This document shows, one piece after another, positions 1 to 8,486 of a stretch of 64,000 bases of DNA. Source of the DNA: Oceanimonas sp052119705 (GTDB taxonomy: Bacteria; Pseudomonadota; Gammaproteobacteria; Enterobacterales; Aeromonadaceae); the NCBI RefSeq assembly GCF_052119705.1, contig NZ_JBGQOP010000001.1, positions 1-64,000 on the forward strand, in the 5' to 3' direction. The position numbers and the translations under genes were made by a program. The notes beneath the pieces were generated by a model. It saw only the letters and a program-made list of their open reading frames with translations, was not told the origin of the DNA and searched no databases. Within the stretch, counting starts at the first letter, position 1. The number at the start of each line of letters is the position of its first letter.

Positions 1-12
1 GTGCTTAAGGAG

Positions 13-113
13 AGGCAACAGAGTTCGGCTCCCACGACCGTGAAATGCCAAGGAAGGCATTTCCCGAGCCCCCATGGGTTTATGGCGTGTCGCGGTAGGT
101 GATTCTGTTGCCT
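13..113. repeat. Palindromic element or structured RNA with 10-bp inverted ends
   Basis: The ends are perfect inverted repeats (AGGCAACAGA at 13-22 and TCTGTTGCCT at 104-113). Inside is a 7-bp hairpin, AAATGCC (43-49) with GGCATTT (56-62). It matches no riboswitch or small-RNA consensus I could recall. It could be a short dispersed palindromic element, a small RNA, or part of a leader extending from beyond the window edge. One frame stays open to about base 102, but nothing supports it as a gene. Confidence 0.4.
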
Positions 114-439
114 TTCGTTCCGAGCTTTAAAATCGATCATATTTTTACTTAGATTGGTATAACGATTGAGATTGAAAGTGAAGACGGCATTCTAGATACC
201 TATTCGGTCACTCGCTTGAAGGCTGGTTGCTCGCTGCTTGTTTTTACTAGGTTCAATAACTCCAGCGACTGTGAGTATTTCAGTTTAGTGAAGTTGTACT
301 CATTCATAGCTATCAATTAGCGGCAACCCTTGCCGAAAACTCAGAAACGTCATAGCGTTAAGTTGTCATTAGATAATTACATTGAGATGCTAAATTAGGT
401 GATGACTAAGATAGGGCTTAAGCCAAAGGGAGCAGATCT
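114..439. other. Intergenic region upstream of the PhoH-family gene
   Basis: AT-rich sequence with no supported gene. It should hold the promoter of the downstream PhoH-family gene, but no pair of hexamers stands out. The ribosome binding site AAGGGAG lies at its end, 8 bases before the start codon. Confidence 0.4.
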
Positions 440-1819
440 ATGGATGATAACGGCCGTAAGCGTTTTATTTTGGATACCAACGTGCTATTGCACGAGCCGC
501 TTTCTATTTATTCATTTAATGAACATAACGTATTGATCCCCATGACGGTACTTGAAGAGCTGGATCGCATTAAAGACCGGCAAAAGGATGTGAGTCGAGA
601 TGCTAGGGTGGTTATTCGCACCTTAGAAGGTATTTTCCATGATGCGACGCCAGAGCAAATTACCGCCGGCGTACCCTTAGGTACACAAGGTGATGAGGCT
701 TCTGGCACCCTTGCCATTATTACCGATAAGCATTTGCCGGAAGGCTATGCCATGTTTACCGACGATGAAGCGGATAACCGCATCATTAATACTGCGCTTT
801 ATTTGCAGCATCAATTTCCTGATAGCAAAACGGTATTGGTGACTAAAGACATTAATATGCGCTTGAAGGCTAAAGGGGCTGGGCTGCAGCACGTAGAAGA
901 TTATAGATCCGATCAATTAGTGGACGATATTCGTTTATTGGCTAAAGGTTTTTACCATCAGCAAAACAGTTTTTGGGAGCGAGTAGGCGAGTGTGATAGT
1001 GAAACTCATGGTCGAGAAGTCATTCATACGGTGGCAGATGAGCTGCTGCCAGGTGCCCATATTAATCAATACTTGATTGATGATACCGATGACTTTGCGG
1101 GCCGCGTAATAGAGAAGCAGGGGCACAAAATTCGCTTCGTAGATCTAGGCCGCGAGCGCATGATGGGCCGCAAGGCGTGGGGCATACAGCCGAAGAATAT
1201 CTATCAAGCCATGGCATTGGATGCCTTACTGGATCCCAATATTGAATTAGTGATTTTAACCGGCCCTGCTGGCAGTGGTAAGACGTTATTGGCCATGGCG
1301 GCGGCACTGGAGATGACCATTGAAAAAGGCATTTACGAGAAGGTGATAGTCACGCGTAATACACCAGAAATAGCCGAGAGTATTGGCTTTTTACCCGGTA
1401 CCGAAGAAGAGAAAATGGCGCCTTGGCTGGCGGCAGTTACCGATACTTTGGAAGTGCTACATAAGCAAGACGAGTGTATGGACGGCTCGCTAAAATACAT
1501 TATGGACAAAGCCAATCTGCAGTTTAAGTCGGTTAACTTTATGCGCGGCCGCAGTATTCAAAATACTTTTGTATTGCTGGATGAGTGCCAAAATTTAACC
1601 GCTTCACAATTAAAAACGATTATTACGCGCTGCGGTGAGGGCACTAAATTAGTGTGCTCCGGTAACTTGGCGCAAATTGACTCCAGTTATCTCACCCCTG
1701 TCACGTCAGGTTTAACCTATATAGTGGAACGCTTTAAAGACTTTGAAGGCAGTGCCAACGTTTATCTTAATGGCGTAATGCGCAGTCGCTTGGCCGCCTT
1801 TGCAGAAGAAAATCTCTGA
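440..1819 (+). CDS. PIN domain-PhoH family ATPase (PhoH2/YlaK type)
   Basis: A two-domain protein of 459 residues. The N-terminal PIN nuclease domain starts with FILDTNVLL (the acidic Asp near residue 12) and has later acidic positions such as FTDDEADNR. The C-terminal half is a PhoH-type P-loop ATPase with Walker A GPAGSGKT at about 275-282 and Walker B VLLDECQN at about 378. PhoH2 proteins of this layout are described as ATP-dependent RNA helicase/RNases; that activity is family knowledge and cannot be read from the sequence. The start is set by AAGGGAG 8 bases upstream. It is monocistronic and convergent with thiQ. Confidence 0.9.
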   Translation: MDDNGRKRFILDTNVLLHEPLSIYSFNEHNVLIPMTVLEELDRIKDRQKDVSRDARVVIRTLEGIFHDATPEQITAGVPLGTQGDEASGTLAIITDKHLPEGYAMFTDDEADNRIINTALYLQHQFPDSKTVLVTKDINMRLKAKGAGLQHVEDYRSDQLVDDIRLLAKGFYHQQNSFWERVGECDSETHGREVIHTVADELLPGAHINQYLIDDTDDFAGRVIEKQGHKIRFVDLGRERMMGRKAWGIQPKNIYQAMALDALLDPNIELVILTGPAGSGKTLLAMAAALEMTIEKGIYEKVIVTRNTPEIAESIGFLPGTEEEKMAPWLAAVTDTLEVLHKQDECMDGSLKYIMDKANLQFKSVNFMRGRSIQNTFVLLDECQNLTASQLKTIITRCGEGTKLVCSGNLAQIDSSYLTPVTSGLTYIVERFKDFEGSANVYLNGVMRSRLAAFAEENL

Positions 1820-1851
1820 CGGGTAAGAGCGAGATTTATACGAGCTCACTC

Positions 1852-2562
1852 TTATTCTTGTATCGCACCTTGCCCTAGGTAAGCCGCTAACTCTGCAGTT
1901 TGGGGGGCTGATAACAGCTCCCTACCTCCGCGCTCTAAGATGCAGCCATTATGAATAAAGACTAATTTATCGGCGACTCTCGCCGCTTCTTCCGGATGGT
2001 GTGTCACCAATAAAGTGGTGAGCTGTAATTGATCAGTTTGGCGGCGCAGTAATGCCAGCAGCTCATAGCGTAATGCGGGATCGAGCGCAGAAAAGGGTTC
2101 ATCTAATAGTAAGATAGGGCGACGACGCACTAAGCAGCGTGCTAAGCCAACTCTTTGTTGTTGGCCACCAGATAAGCTGGCCGGCTTTCGCGTTAATAAG
2201 TCTGCAATACCCACTTGCTGAGCTACTTCTTTGATGCTGTGTTGCTGCTGGGCATCGAGCTTGAGTGAGGGCGCTAAGCCGATAGCGATATTTTGATAAA
2301 CGCTCAAATGCCAAAACAAATTATGGTCTTGAAATAAGGTGGTGATGGGCCTTGCTGCCGGTGGCAGGGAATTTAAGCTTTGATCATTAAATAATAACTG
2401 GCCTGAGTCTATGGCGGCAAAGCCACCTATCATGGCTAATAGCGTGGATTTACCCGCACCGCTGGGGCCAATGAGTGCCGTTATCTCGCCAGCCTTGGCC
2501 GTTAAGCTGAAGTTGAGCTCAAGCTCAGGGTAACGAGCGCTTAGTTTATCCAGTTGTAGCAT
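1852..2562 (-). CDS. thiQ: Thiamine ABC transporter ATP-binding protein ThiQ
   Basis: ATPase of the thiamine/thiamine pyrophosphate importer, acting at the inner face of the cytoplasmic membrane. Walker A GPSGAGKS is at about 32-39, the ABC signature LSGGQQQR at about 130-137, and Walker B ILLLDEP at about 150-156, followed by the switch histidine in LLVTHHPEEA. The reading frame can be extended 8 codons upstream, but the ATG at 2562 has a purine-rich site (TGGGGGG) just before it and starts the protein at MLQLDKL, as in the family. It overlaps the end of thiP by 17 bases, which suggests translational coupling in a thiB-thiP-thiQ operon. It is the last gene of the operon. Confidence 0.93.
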   Translation of the reverse strand: MLQLDKLSARYPELELNFSLTAKAGEITALIGPSGAGKSTLLAMIGGFAAIDSGQLLFNDQSLNSLPPAARPITTLFQDHNLFWHLSVYQNIAIGLAPSLKLDAQQQHSIKEVAQQVGIADLLTRKPASLSGGQQQRVGLARCLVRRRPILLLDEPFSALDPALRYELLALLRRQTDQLQLTTLLVTHHPEEAARVADKLVFIHNGCILERGGRELLSAPQTAELAAYLGQGAIQE

Positions 2563-4171
2563 CTTTGCCCCCCAGCACACCTTCAATCAAGGTAAATAAT
2601 CCCAAACTTAGGCCTAACAAGATCAGCGCCGTGGCACTGGCTTCTGTCATCTGATAATTGCCCAGTTGTTGATAGAGCAACCAAGGCAGAGTTTGTAACG
2701 ATTGGCTACCGAATAGGGCGATGGCACTGAGATCGCCCAGCGACAGCATGATGGCTAAGGCAAAGGTGAGCGCCAAGGGCTTGCGCAGTAATGGCCATTC
2801 TATGTGCCTGACTCGTGGCCAACCCTTAATGTCTAAACTGATACACAGCTTATGGTACTGCTGACTCACCTGCTCCATCGGAGGCTGCAAGGTGCGCAGG
2901 CCATAAGGTAAGGCCATCAATGAGTTAACTAGCAGCACCAATAAGGGGCCGAGCGTAAACACATCCGCCACGTCGCGCAGTAAAATAAATAACCCGGTAG
3001 AGAGCACCACTGCGGGTAACACTAAGATCACCGAGCCGAGGGCTTCCATTAGGTTGGCGCTACGACGGTACCTTAGTTGTAAGCGCAGATGGCGGCTCGT
3101 GATCAGCAAGCTGACGGTAAAGAGCACAGACAAGAGTGCTGCACCGGTAGCAATGAGCAAAGAGGTGAGTGTGGCATGCCAGAGCTGCGTCGAACCCAAT
3201 ACGCCGAGCAGTTTAGGATTTAACCCGCTGCTGATAATGGCCAGTAATGGCGGTAAAAATAGTGCTAAGCATAGGGTTAACACCAGCGCATCCCACAGCC
3301 GTATACTTAAAACGTGCCGGTCCGGACGAGCACTGTATTCAAGACCTGCGTGTTGAGCGCTGGCGTGGGGAGTGAAGCGATATTGCAGCAATAAAAAACT
3401 GGCGCAAAACAGCAACTGTAATAAGGCCAGCATGCCGGCATAGGGCAAGTCGAAATCAAAGCGGATCGCTTGGTAGATAGCCACTTCTAAGGTAGTGGAC
3501 TTAGGCCCACCGCCGAGCGCCATGACGGTGGCGAAGCTGGTGAAGCAGAGCATGAAAATCATACTGGCTAAGGAGGGCAGTGCATTTTTCATGACCGGCC
3601 ATTCTAAGCGCAGAAACAACTGCCAACCGTTAAAGTTAAGTTGGCTCGCTATTCGCCACTGACTGGCGGGAATCGACTCTATGGCGTGCAGTAAAATCCG
3701 CGCCGCCAGCGGCATATTAAAGAATACATGGGCCAATAAGATGCCGGTTAAACCGTAAAGATAACTGGTCGTTTCTAAACCCAGCGCTTGCAGTAGTTGA
3801 TTCACCCAGCCTTGACGGCCATGTACCGTTACTAAGCCAAATACTACCAAGATCACCGGTAATACCAGTGATAAGCCAAATAGCCTGAGCAGCAGAGTGC
3901 GGCCGATAAAGCGCCGCCGCGATAGCGCTTGGGCGAGTGGTATGGCTAATAACAAGCTCAGTAGCGTGGAGAGCAGCGCCTGATAAAAGCTAAACCAAAT
4001 AATGTGCCGTAGATAACTGTCGCTAAATAAGCTGCTTAAGTCTTGGCCTTGGCTTTGCACTAACAGCGCCGTGATCGGCGCTAAGGTGAGCAATAAGATC
4101 CCTAACAGACTTACCCCGCCGGGCAGCCACCAAGTTCGCCGGCTCATTAACGGATCACGGCGTTGCGCCAC
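2546..4171 (-). CDS. thiP: Thiamine ABC transporter permease ThiP
   Basis: Membrane subunit of the thiamine importer, 541 residues, close to the E. coli length. It is a fused double permease: two sets of transmembrane segments each carry an EAA-type cytoplasmic loop (around ASQLNFNGWQLFLRLEWP and around CISLDIKGWPRVRHIEWP). The GTG at 4171 gives an N-terminus MAQRRDPL, much like E. coli ThiP (MATRRQPL), so I prefer it. An ATG at 4147 overlaps the thiB stop codon by one base (TAATG) and is the alternative. The gene overlaps thiB by 25 bases with the chosen start. Confidence 0.93.
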   Translation of the reverse strand: MAQRRDPLMSRRTWWLPGGVSLLGILLLTLAPITALLVQSQGQDLSSLFSDSYLRHIIWFSFYQALLSTLLSLLLAIPLAQALSRRRFIGRTLLLRLFGLSLVLPVILVVFGLVTVHGRQGWVNQLLQALGLETTSYLYGLTGILLAHVFFNMPLAARILLHAIESIPASQWRIASQLNFNGWQLFLRLEWPVMKNALPSLASMIFMLCFTSFATVMALGGGPKSTTLEVAIYQAIRFDFDLPYAGMLALLQLLFCASFLLLQYRFTPHASAQHAGLEYSARPDRHVLSIRLWDALVLTLCLALFLPPLLAIISSGLNPKLLGVLGSTQLWHATLTSLLIATGAALLSVLFTVSLLITSRHLRLQLRYRRSANLMEALGSVILVLPAVVLSTGLFILLRDVADVFTLGPLLVLLVNSLMALPYGLRTLQPPMEQVSQQYHKLCISLDIKGWPRVRHIEWPLLRKPLALTFALAIMLSLGDLSAIALFGSQSLQTLPWLLYQQLGNYQMTEASATALILLGLSLGLFTLIEGVLGGKDATTG

Positions 4172-5130
4172 TCTCTAAGCCACTGAGCTCTGTGCTTGGC
4201 GATTTGCTCTGGGCTAAAACTGAGACTTTTTGTAGGCACAGTGAGCTCAGCAAAGCTCTCGGGCAAGGGGGTGTCTATCACCGGATACATCCAGTTGCCG
4301 CTGGCCACATGCTGTTGAAAAGCAGGCGTTAGCATAAAAGCCATAAACTGGCGGGCCAACTCAGGCTGGCTGCTGGTCTTTAACATGGCGGCCACTTCCA
4401 CTTGCAGGTAATGGCCTTCGCTAAAGTGTGCCGCTTGGTAGTTATGCTGTTGCTCGGCGCTAATGTGATAGGCGGGCGAGCTGGTATAGGAAAGCACTAA
4501 GTCGGCTTCGCCTTTAAGAAACATACCGTAAGACTCGCTCCAGCCCTTAGTGACAGCTACCGTACGCTTGGCTAGATTTTGCCACACGCTGGGCGCCTGC
4601 TTGCCGTAAAGCTTTTCTACCCACAGCATTAAGCCCTGGCCGGGGGTACTGGTGCGAGGGTCTTGATACAAAATGGTCAGCTCGGGGCGTTTGAGCAATT
4701 CGGCAAAGCTCAGTGGCGGATTGTTAAGTAATTCGGCGTTATAGATAAAAGCGAAGTAGCCATAGTCGTAGGGCAAGAAAGTATTGTCGCTCCAACCGTT
4801 AGGCAACGTGAGTTCGGGTAGGCTTTGCTGATGTTCAATCAGTAACCCGGTGGCTTTGGCCGCGTCTAATAAGCTGTCGTCTAGTCCTAAAATGATATCA
4901 GCTTTGCTGTGTTTACCTTCGAGTCGCAAGCGGTTCAAAATTGAGACACCGTCATCTAAGGCTACAAACTCAAGTTGGCAATCACATTCGGCTTCAAAAG
5001 CCTGCTTAATTGCCGGGCCCGGCCCCCAATCAGATGCAAATGAGCTATATGTATAAATGGTCAGCGTTGAAGGTTGCGCAAGTGCAGAGCCAGCCACAAA
5101 CAAAATAAGCAAGGTTAGGAATTTATGCAC
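4147..5130 (-). CDS. thiB: Thiamine-binding periplasmic protein ThiB
   Basis: Periplasmic receptor that delivers thiamine, thiamine monophosphate and thiamine pyrophosphate to ThiPQ. A signal peptide (hydrophobic run ending GSALAQ) is followed by the family-typical TIYTYSSFASDWGPGP, LGLDDSLLDAAK, YQDPRTSTPG and GNWMYPV blocks, all closely matching E. coli ThiB. Two starts compete. The ATG at 5142 has no ribosome binding site. The GTG at 5130 has GGAG six bases upstream and gives a more standard signal peptide, so it is used here. It is the first gene of the operon. Confidence 0.92.
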   Translation of the reverse strand: MHKFLTLLILFVAGSALAQPSTLTIYTYSSFASDWGPGPAIKQAFEAECDCQLEFVALDDGVSILNRLRLEGKHSKADIILGLDDSLLDAAKATGLLIEHQQSLPELTLPNGWSDNTFLPYDYGYFAFIYNAELLNNPPLSFAELLKRPELTILYQDPRTSTPGQGLMLWVEKLYGKQAPSVWQNLAKRTVAVTKGWSESYGMFLKGEADLVLSYTSSPAYHISAEQQHNYQAAHFSEGHYLQVEVAAMLKTSSQPELARQFMAFMLTPAFQQHVASGNWMYPVIDTPLPESFAELTVPTKSLSFSPEQIAKHRAQWLREWRNAVIR

Positions 5131-5155
5131 AGGGCACTCCATATCAAGGGAAGAG

Positions 5156-5185
5156 GCCAGCCCGTTAAGGCTTACGGGCGCTGGC
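5156..5185 (-). promoter_or_regulatory. Hairpin in the thiB leader
   Basis: GCCAGCCCGT (5156-5165) pairs with ACGGGCGCTGGC (5174-5185), with a two-base bulge. It lies just upstream of thiB on the minus strand. No T-run follows, so it is not an obvious terminator. The conserved TPP riboswitch elements (CTGAGA and the ACCTGATCTGG-type block) are not visible here. Confidence 0.3.
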
Positions 5186-5310
5186 TAAAATACCGTAAAC
5201 AGCAGTTGATGATGATTTTTTACTTAATCTATATTAGCTAACTATTGTAGGGCTATTTTTCTAGCTAAACCAGAGCCTTAGGGATGACAGACTGACAAGG
5301 AAGACAAATC

Positions 5311-5601
5311 ATGTTACTAGCCAATGAAGAACAGCGGGTATTTAATCGGATGCAGTTAAATACCAAGATAATTTTAGCGACCACACAAGCGCGAATTGAA
5401 GGTGTGTGCCGTAATTTAAGCGCTCAAGGGGTGCTGATGGAAACTGCCAATGGCCAATGTCAGGTCGGTGAGGAATGGCAGTTGGTGGTGCCCTCCGCTG
5501 ACAGCCAAGTGCAGCCATTAAAAGCCATGGCGACTGTGCTGCGCGTTGATACTGGAGAAAGGACCGACTTGGTGGCATTAACGCTGCTGGATGTACGGTA
5601 A
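5311..5601 (+). CDS. Small stand-alone PilZ domain protein
   Basis: A 96-residue single-domain PilZ protein. The two c-di-GMP-binding motifs are intact: RxxxR as RVFNR (9-13) and (D/N)xSxxG as NLSAQG (35-40). It is therefore likely a cyclic-di-GMP effector of unknown target. AAGGAAG lies 7 bases before the ATG. It stands alone between divergent thiB and a broken thioesterase gene, so the neighbourhood does not reveal its target. Confidence 0.85.
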   Translation: MLLANEEQRVFNRMQLNTKIILATTQARIEGVCRNLSAQGVLMETANGQCQVGEEWQLVVPSADSQVQPLKAMATVLRVDTGERTDLVALTLLDVR

Positions 5602-5777
5602 AGGCGGGCTAAAGTGTAGGAAGAGGGGCGGTAACGTTATGAGCGAGCAGATTTACTATCCAGTAAGCTTAAGAGGTGCCGGTTGTTTGGGGAGATATGG
5701 ACGCGCTGCAACACGTGAATAACACGGTATACTTTCGCTACTTTGAAACTGTGCGTATCGAATACCTGCAACGTATT

Positions 5778-5860
5778 GGCATCATGGCATCATGGCATCA
5801 TGGCATCATGGCATCATGGCATCATGGCATCATGGCATCATGGCATCATGGCATCATGGC
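5778..5860. repeat. Octanucleotide tandem repeat (GGCATCAT), ten copies
   Basis: Ten perfect head-to-tail copies of GGCATCAT (5778-5857) plus a partial GGC. It lies in the reading frame of the thioesterase remnant and would encode repeats of ASWHHGIM. The unit length is not a multiple of three, so a change in copy number shifts the frame. The first copy may derive from native codons for Gly-Ile-Met. Confidence 0.97.
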
Positions 5861-5865
5861 GTTAT

Positions 5866-6143
5866 TAGGGTTTGCTGACTTTTCGAGATGATTTTTACAG
5901 CAGTTTGTGGGAGTTTTATACAAGGCAGAGCCTATGACATGTAGTCACTCTCCACTCTTTCCATAAATACGAGCGATAACAACCTAGAAAGGCGCCACAA
6001 ATGCTGCCCTTCGGGTTCGGCTAAACGCGTTTTTCTCTTTGTTGAGAGGGTTTTGCTTAGAATGCTAGGCTACACCCCTCTCGTCGCGATAAAAACGCGT
6101 TTAACTCGAACGAAATTTAACCGCTAAAGGTCAACAGACCCTA
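5866..6143. mobile_element. MITE-like inverted-repeat element inserted in the thioesterase gene
   Basis: The ends are imperfect inverted repeats: TAGGGTTTGCTGACTTTT from 5866 matches the reverse complement of the right end (TAGGGTCTGTTGACCTTT, ending at 6143). Inside is a second palindrome, TAAACGCGTTTTT (6022-6034) with AAAAACGCGTTTA (6091-6103), and within that GAGAGGG (6044-6050) with CCCTCTC (6076-6082). It encodes no transposase. It separates the two halves of the thioesterase gene, which supports insertion. A target duplication could at most be TA. Confidence 0.7.
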
Positions 6144-6423
6144 GCCAGTGGGAAAATGATGCCGGTGTTGGCCGAGACCCGCGTCCGCTATCGGCGACCT
6201 GTGATGTTTCCTGATACCTTACTGGTTGAGGCAAAAGTGAGTGATATTGGTGAGTACGGGGTTAGCATGCGGTATCAAGTCACCAGTCGACAACAGGGTG
6301 TGGTAATCACCTTGGGTGAAGCACGCATAGCGCTACTAGATAAAACGACCGGTAAAAAGATGCTAATCACTGCTGCGCTAAAACAGCAGATTTTACAGCT
6401 AGCGCATTCATCGTTAGAAAAAT

Positions 6424-6451
6424 AAAAACGCCGACTAAAGTCGGCGTTTTT
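6424..6451. terminator. Bidirectional terminator between the thioesterase remnant and leuD
   Basis: A 13-bp perfect stem, AAAAACGCCGACT (6424-6436) and AGTCGGCGTTTTT (6439-6451), with a two-base loop. A-runs and T-runs on both sides let it act for both convergent genes. Confidence 0.9.
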
Positions 6452-6476
6452 ACTGATCATGCTTACTTTAACAAAC

Positions 6477-7076
6477 TTACAGCCAGCTAGGTTGCTTAGC
6501 TTCAAAGTCGTCGATTTGTGCTTGATGCTGCAAGGTCAGGCCTATGCTATCCAGACCGTTTAGCAGGCAGTAACGACGGAACTCATCAATTTCAAAGATG
6601 AAATTAAGCTCGCCGGCACGCACTTGCTGCGCTTCCAGATCCACAGTCACTTCTGCATTAGGATTGGCTTTTACGTAAGCAAACAGCGCGTCCATCTCAA
6701 TGTCGGTTAATTTAACCGGTACCATGCCGTTGTTGATAGCGTTGCCATAAAAAATATCGGCAAAGCTAGGTGCGATGACAGCTTGCAGGCCAAAATCAGC
6801 CAGCGCCCAAGGCGCATGCTCACGGCTAGAGCCACAACCAAAGTTTTCCCGCGCCAACAAGATCACCGCCTTATCGAACGGTGCTTGGTTCAGCACAAAC
6901 TCCGGATTAGGCTTAAGACCTGCTTCATCTAAAAAGCGAGAGTCATGAAACAAATGCTTGCCAAAGCCTGAGCGCGTTACTTTTTGTAAAAACTGCTTAG
7001 GAATAATTTGGTCGGTATCGACGTTCGCCTCATCTAAAGGGGCGGCAATACCGGTTAATTGCTTAAATCCGCTCAT
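6477..7076 (-). CDS. leuD: 3-isopropylmalate dehydratase small subunit LeuD
   Basis: Small (swivel domain) subunit of isopropylmalate isomerase, which converts 2- to 3-isopropylmalate in leucine synthesis together with LeuC. At 199 residues it has the usual length. The motif FGCGSSREHAPWAL and the early segment ANVDTDQIIPKQFL are typical of the family. It is the last gene of leuABCD, separated from leuC by 12 bases. AAGGGA lies about ten bases before the ATG. Confidence 0.96.
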   Translation of the reverse strand: MSGFKQLTGIAAPLDEANVDTDQIIPKQFLQKVTRSGFGKHLFHDSRFLDEAGLKPNPEFVLNQAPFDKAVILLARENFGCGSSREHAPWALADFGLQAVIAPSFADIFYGNAINNGMVPVKLTDIEMDALFAYVKANPNAEVTVDLEAQQVRAGELNFIFEIDEFRRYCLLNGLDSIGLTLQHQAQIDDFEAKQPSWL

Positions 7077-7088
7077 CTCAAAAATCCC

Positions 7089-8486
7089 TTATAAATCACG
7101 AATGTCGACGAAGTGTCCAAACACGGCGGCGGCGGCAGCCATGGCTGGGCTTACTAAATGCGTACGACCACCGCGGCCTTGGCGGCCTTCGAAGTTACGG
7201 TTACTGGTGGCGGCACAACGCTCGCCGGGCAGTAAGCGGTCGTTGTTCATGGCAAGACACATAGAACAACCTGGCAAGCGCCACTCAAAGCCTGCTTCGA
7301 TAAAGATCTTATCTAAGCCCTCGGCTTCGGCTTGGGCTTTCACCTGCTGTGAACCTGGCACTACTAATGCCTGCACACCCGCTGCCACTTTACGGCCTTT
7401 GGCAATCTCGGCGGCAGCACGCAAGTCTTCGATACGGCTGTTGGTACAAGAGCCGATGAACACCTTGTCGATGCTAACGTCGGTCAGCTTGGTGCCGCCT
7501 TCTAAAGCCATGTACTTCAGTGATCGCTCGGCGGTATGACGTTCGATGGCATCAGCCATCTCTGCGGGTACCGGAATAGTGGCGTTAATGGCCATGACCT
7601 GACCGGGATTTGTGCCCCAAGTAACTTGCGGTGCGATATCGCTACCGTCCAGCTCAACCACTGCATCAAACTGAGCGTCCGCATCTGATTTCAGCGTCTG
7701 CCAGTAAGCCACGCCTTTATCCCAGTCTTCGCCCTTAGGTGCAAATGGCTTGCCCTTAAGGTAATCGAAGGTGGTTTGGTCGGGCGCGATTAAGCCGGCT
7801 TTGGCGCCCAGCTCAATGGCCATGTTACAAATGGTCATGCGCGCTTCCATGGACAGCGCTTCAATCACGCTACCGCAGAATTCCACCACATAACCGGTGC
7901 CGCCGGCGTGAGTCACCTTGCCAATAATGGCCAGCACCACGTCTTTGGCGCTAATGCCGGGCTTAAGCGCACCATTCACTTGGATTTTCATGGTTTTAGC
8001 GCGACCCTGTTTCAGGGTCTGCGTGGCCATGACGTGCTCTACTTCTGAGGTGCCGATACCAAAGGCCAAGGCGCCAAAGGCACCGTGAGTGGCGGTATGA
8101 GAGTCGCCACACACAATAGTGGTGCCGGGCAGGGTTAAGCCTAATTCTGGGCCAATCACATGCACTATGCCTTGATACTTGTGGTGCAAGTCATACAAGG
8201 GTACGCCAAATTCGGCACAGTTAGTGGCCAGCGTTTCCATTTGGATGCGGGCCATTTCACCGGAGGCGGCGATGTCGTTGGTCTCGGTGGAGACGTTGTG
8301 ATCCATGGTCGCCCAAGTGCGGTCTGGACGGCGCAGCTTGCGGCCTTTCTCGCGCAAACCATCGAAGGCTTGGGGAGAGGTCACTTCATGCACTAAATGG
8401 CGGTCGATATAGAGCAAAGGCGTTTCGCCCGCTTCGTTACGCACCAAATGGGCATCAAATACTTTTTGATACAGAGTCTTAGACAT
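7089..8486 (-). CDS. leuC: 3-isopropylmalate dehydratase large subunit LeuC
   Basis: Aconitase-family large subunit carrying the [4Fe-4S] cluster of isopropylmalate isomerase, 465 residues. The three cluster cysteines lie in FIGSCTNSR (about residue 346) and GCSMCLAMN (about 406 and 409). Substrate-binding blocks such as GDSHTATHGAFGALAFGIG are intact. Its ATG overlaps the leuB stop codon by one base (TAATG), which indicates coupled translation within the operon. Confidence 0.97.
   Translation of the reverse strand: MSKTLYQKVFDAHLVRNEAGETPLLYIDRHLVHEVTSPQAFDGLREKGRKLRRPDRTWATMDHNVSTETNDIAASGEMARIQMETLATNCAEFGVPLYDLHHKYQGIVHVIGPELGLTLPGTTIVCGDSHTATHGAFGALAFGIGTSEVEHVMATQTLKQGRAKTMKIQVNGALKPGISAKDVVLAIIGKVTHAGGTGYVVEFCGSVIEALSMEARMTICNMAIELGAKAGLIAPDQTTFDYLKGKPFAPKGEDWDKGVAYWQTLKSDADAQFDAVVELDGSDIAPQVTWGTNPGQVMAINATIPVPAEMADAIERHTAERSLKYMALEGGTKLTDVSIDKVFIGSCTNSRIEDLRAAAEIAKGRKVAAGVQALVVPGSQQVKAQAEAEGLDKIFIEAGFEWRLPGCSMCLAMNNDRLLPGERCAATSNRNFEGRQGRGGRTHLVSPAMAAAAAVFGHFVDIRDL

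Larger units (their letters stand above)
5639..6425 (+). pseudogene. Acyl-CoA thioesterase (4HBT/YbgC-like), disrupted
   Basis: Remains of a hot-dog fold acyl-CoA thioesterase. The 5' part starts at ATG 5639 (MSEQIYYPVSL) and continues, after a one-base frameshift near 5675, as VPVVWGDMDALQHVNN, the 4HBT active-site segment with its catalytic Asp, up to about 5785. The 3' part resumes at about 6153 (MMPVLAETRVRYRRP) and runs to a stop at 6425. Between them lie ten copies of an octamer and a 278-bp inverted-repeat element. An extra G in the AGAGGTG stretch best explains the frameshift. No open frame spans the gene, so it is unlikely to make a working enzyme. Confidence 0.85.

Noticed and set aside
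13..113. CsrB/RsmY-like or 6S RNA
   Set aside because: There is no array of GGA loops and no 6S-type central bubble; the identity stays open.
1822..1854. Terminator between the PhoH gene and thiQ
   Set aside because: TAAGAGCGAG and CTCACTCTTA can pair with one mismatch, but there is no T-run and it overlaps the thiQ stop codon.
5131..5310. TPP riboswitch upstream of thiB
   Set aside because: Only a plain hairpin is visible; the conserved TPP-aptamer blocks are missing.
5778..5860. CRISPR array
   Set aside because: The copies are 8 bases long and directly adjacent, without spacers. The same holds for the repeats at 40759 and 52633.
5676..5891. A 71-residue frame with ASWHHGIM repeats as an intact gene
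   Set aside because: Its first half is the thioesterase active-site segment and the rest is octamer repeat running into the inserted element; it is part of a broken gene.
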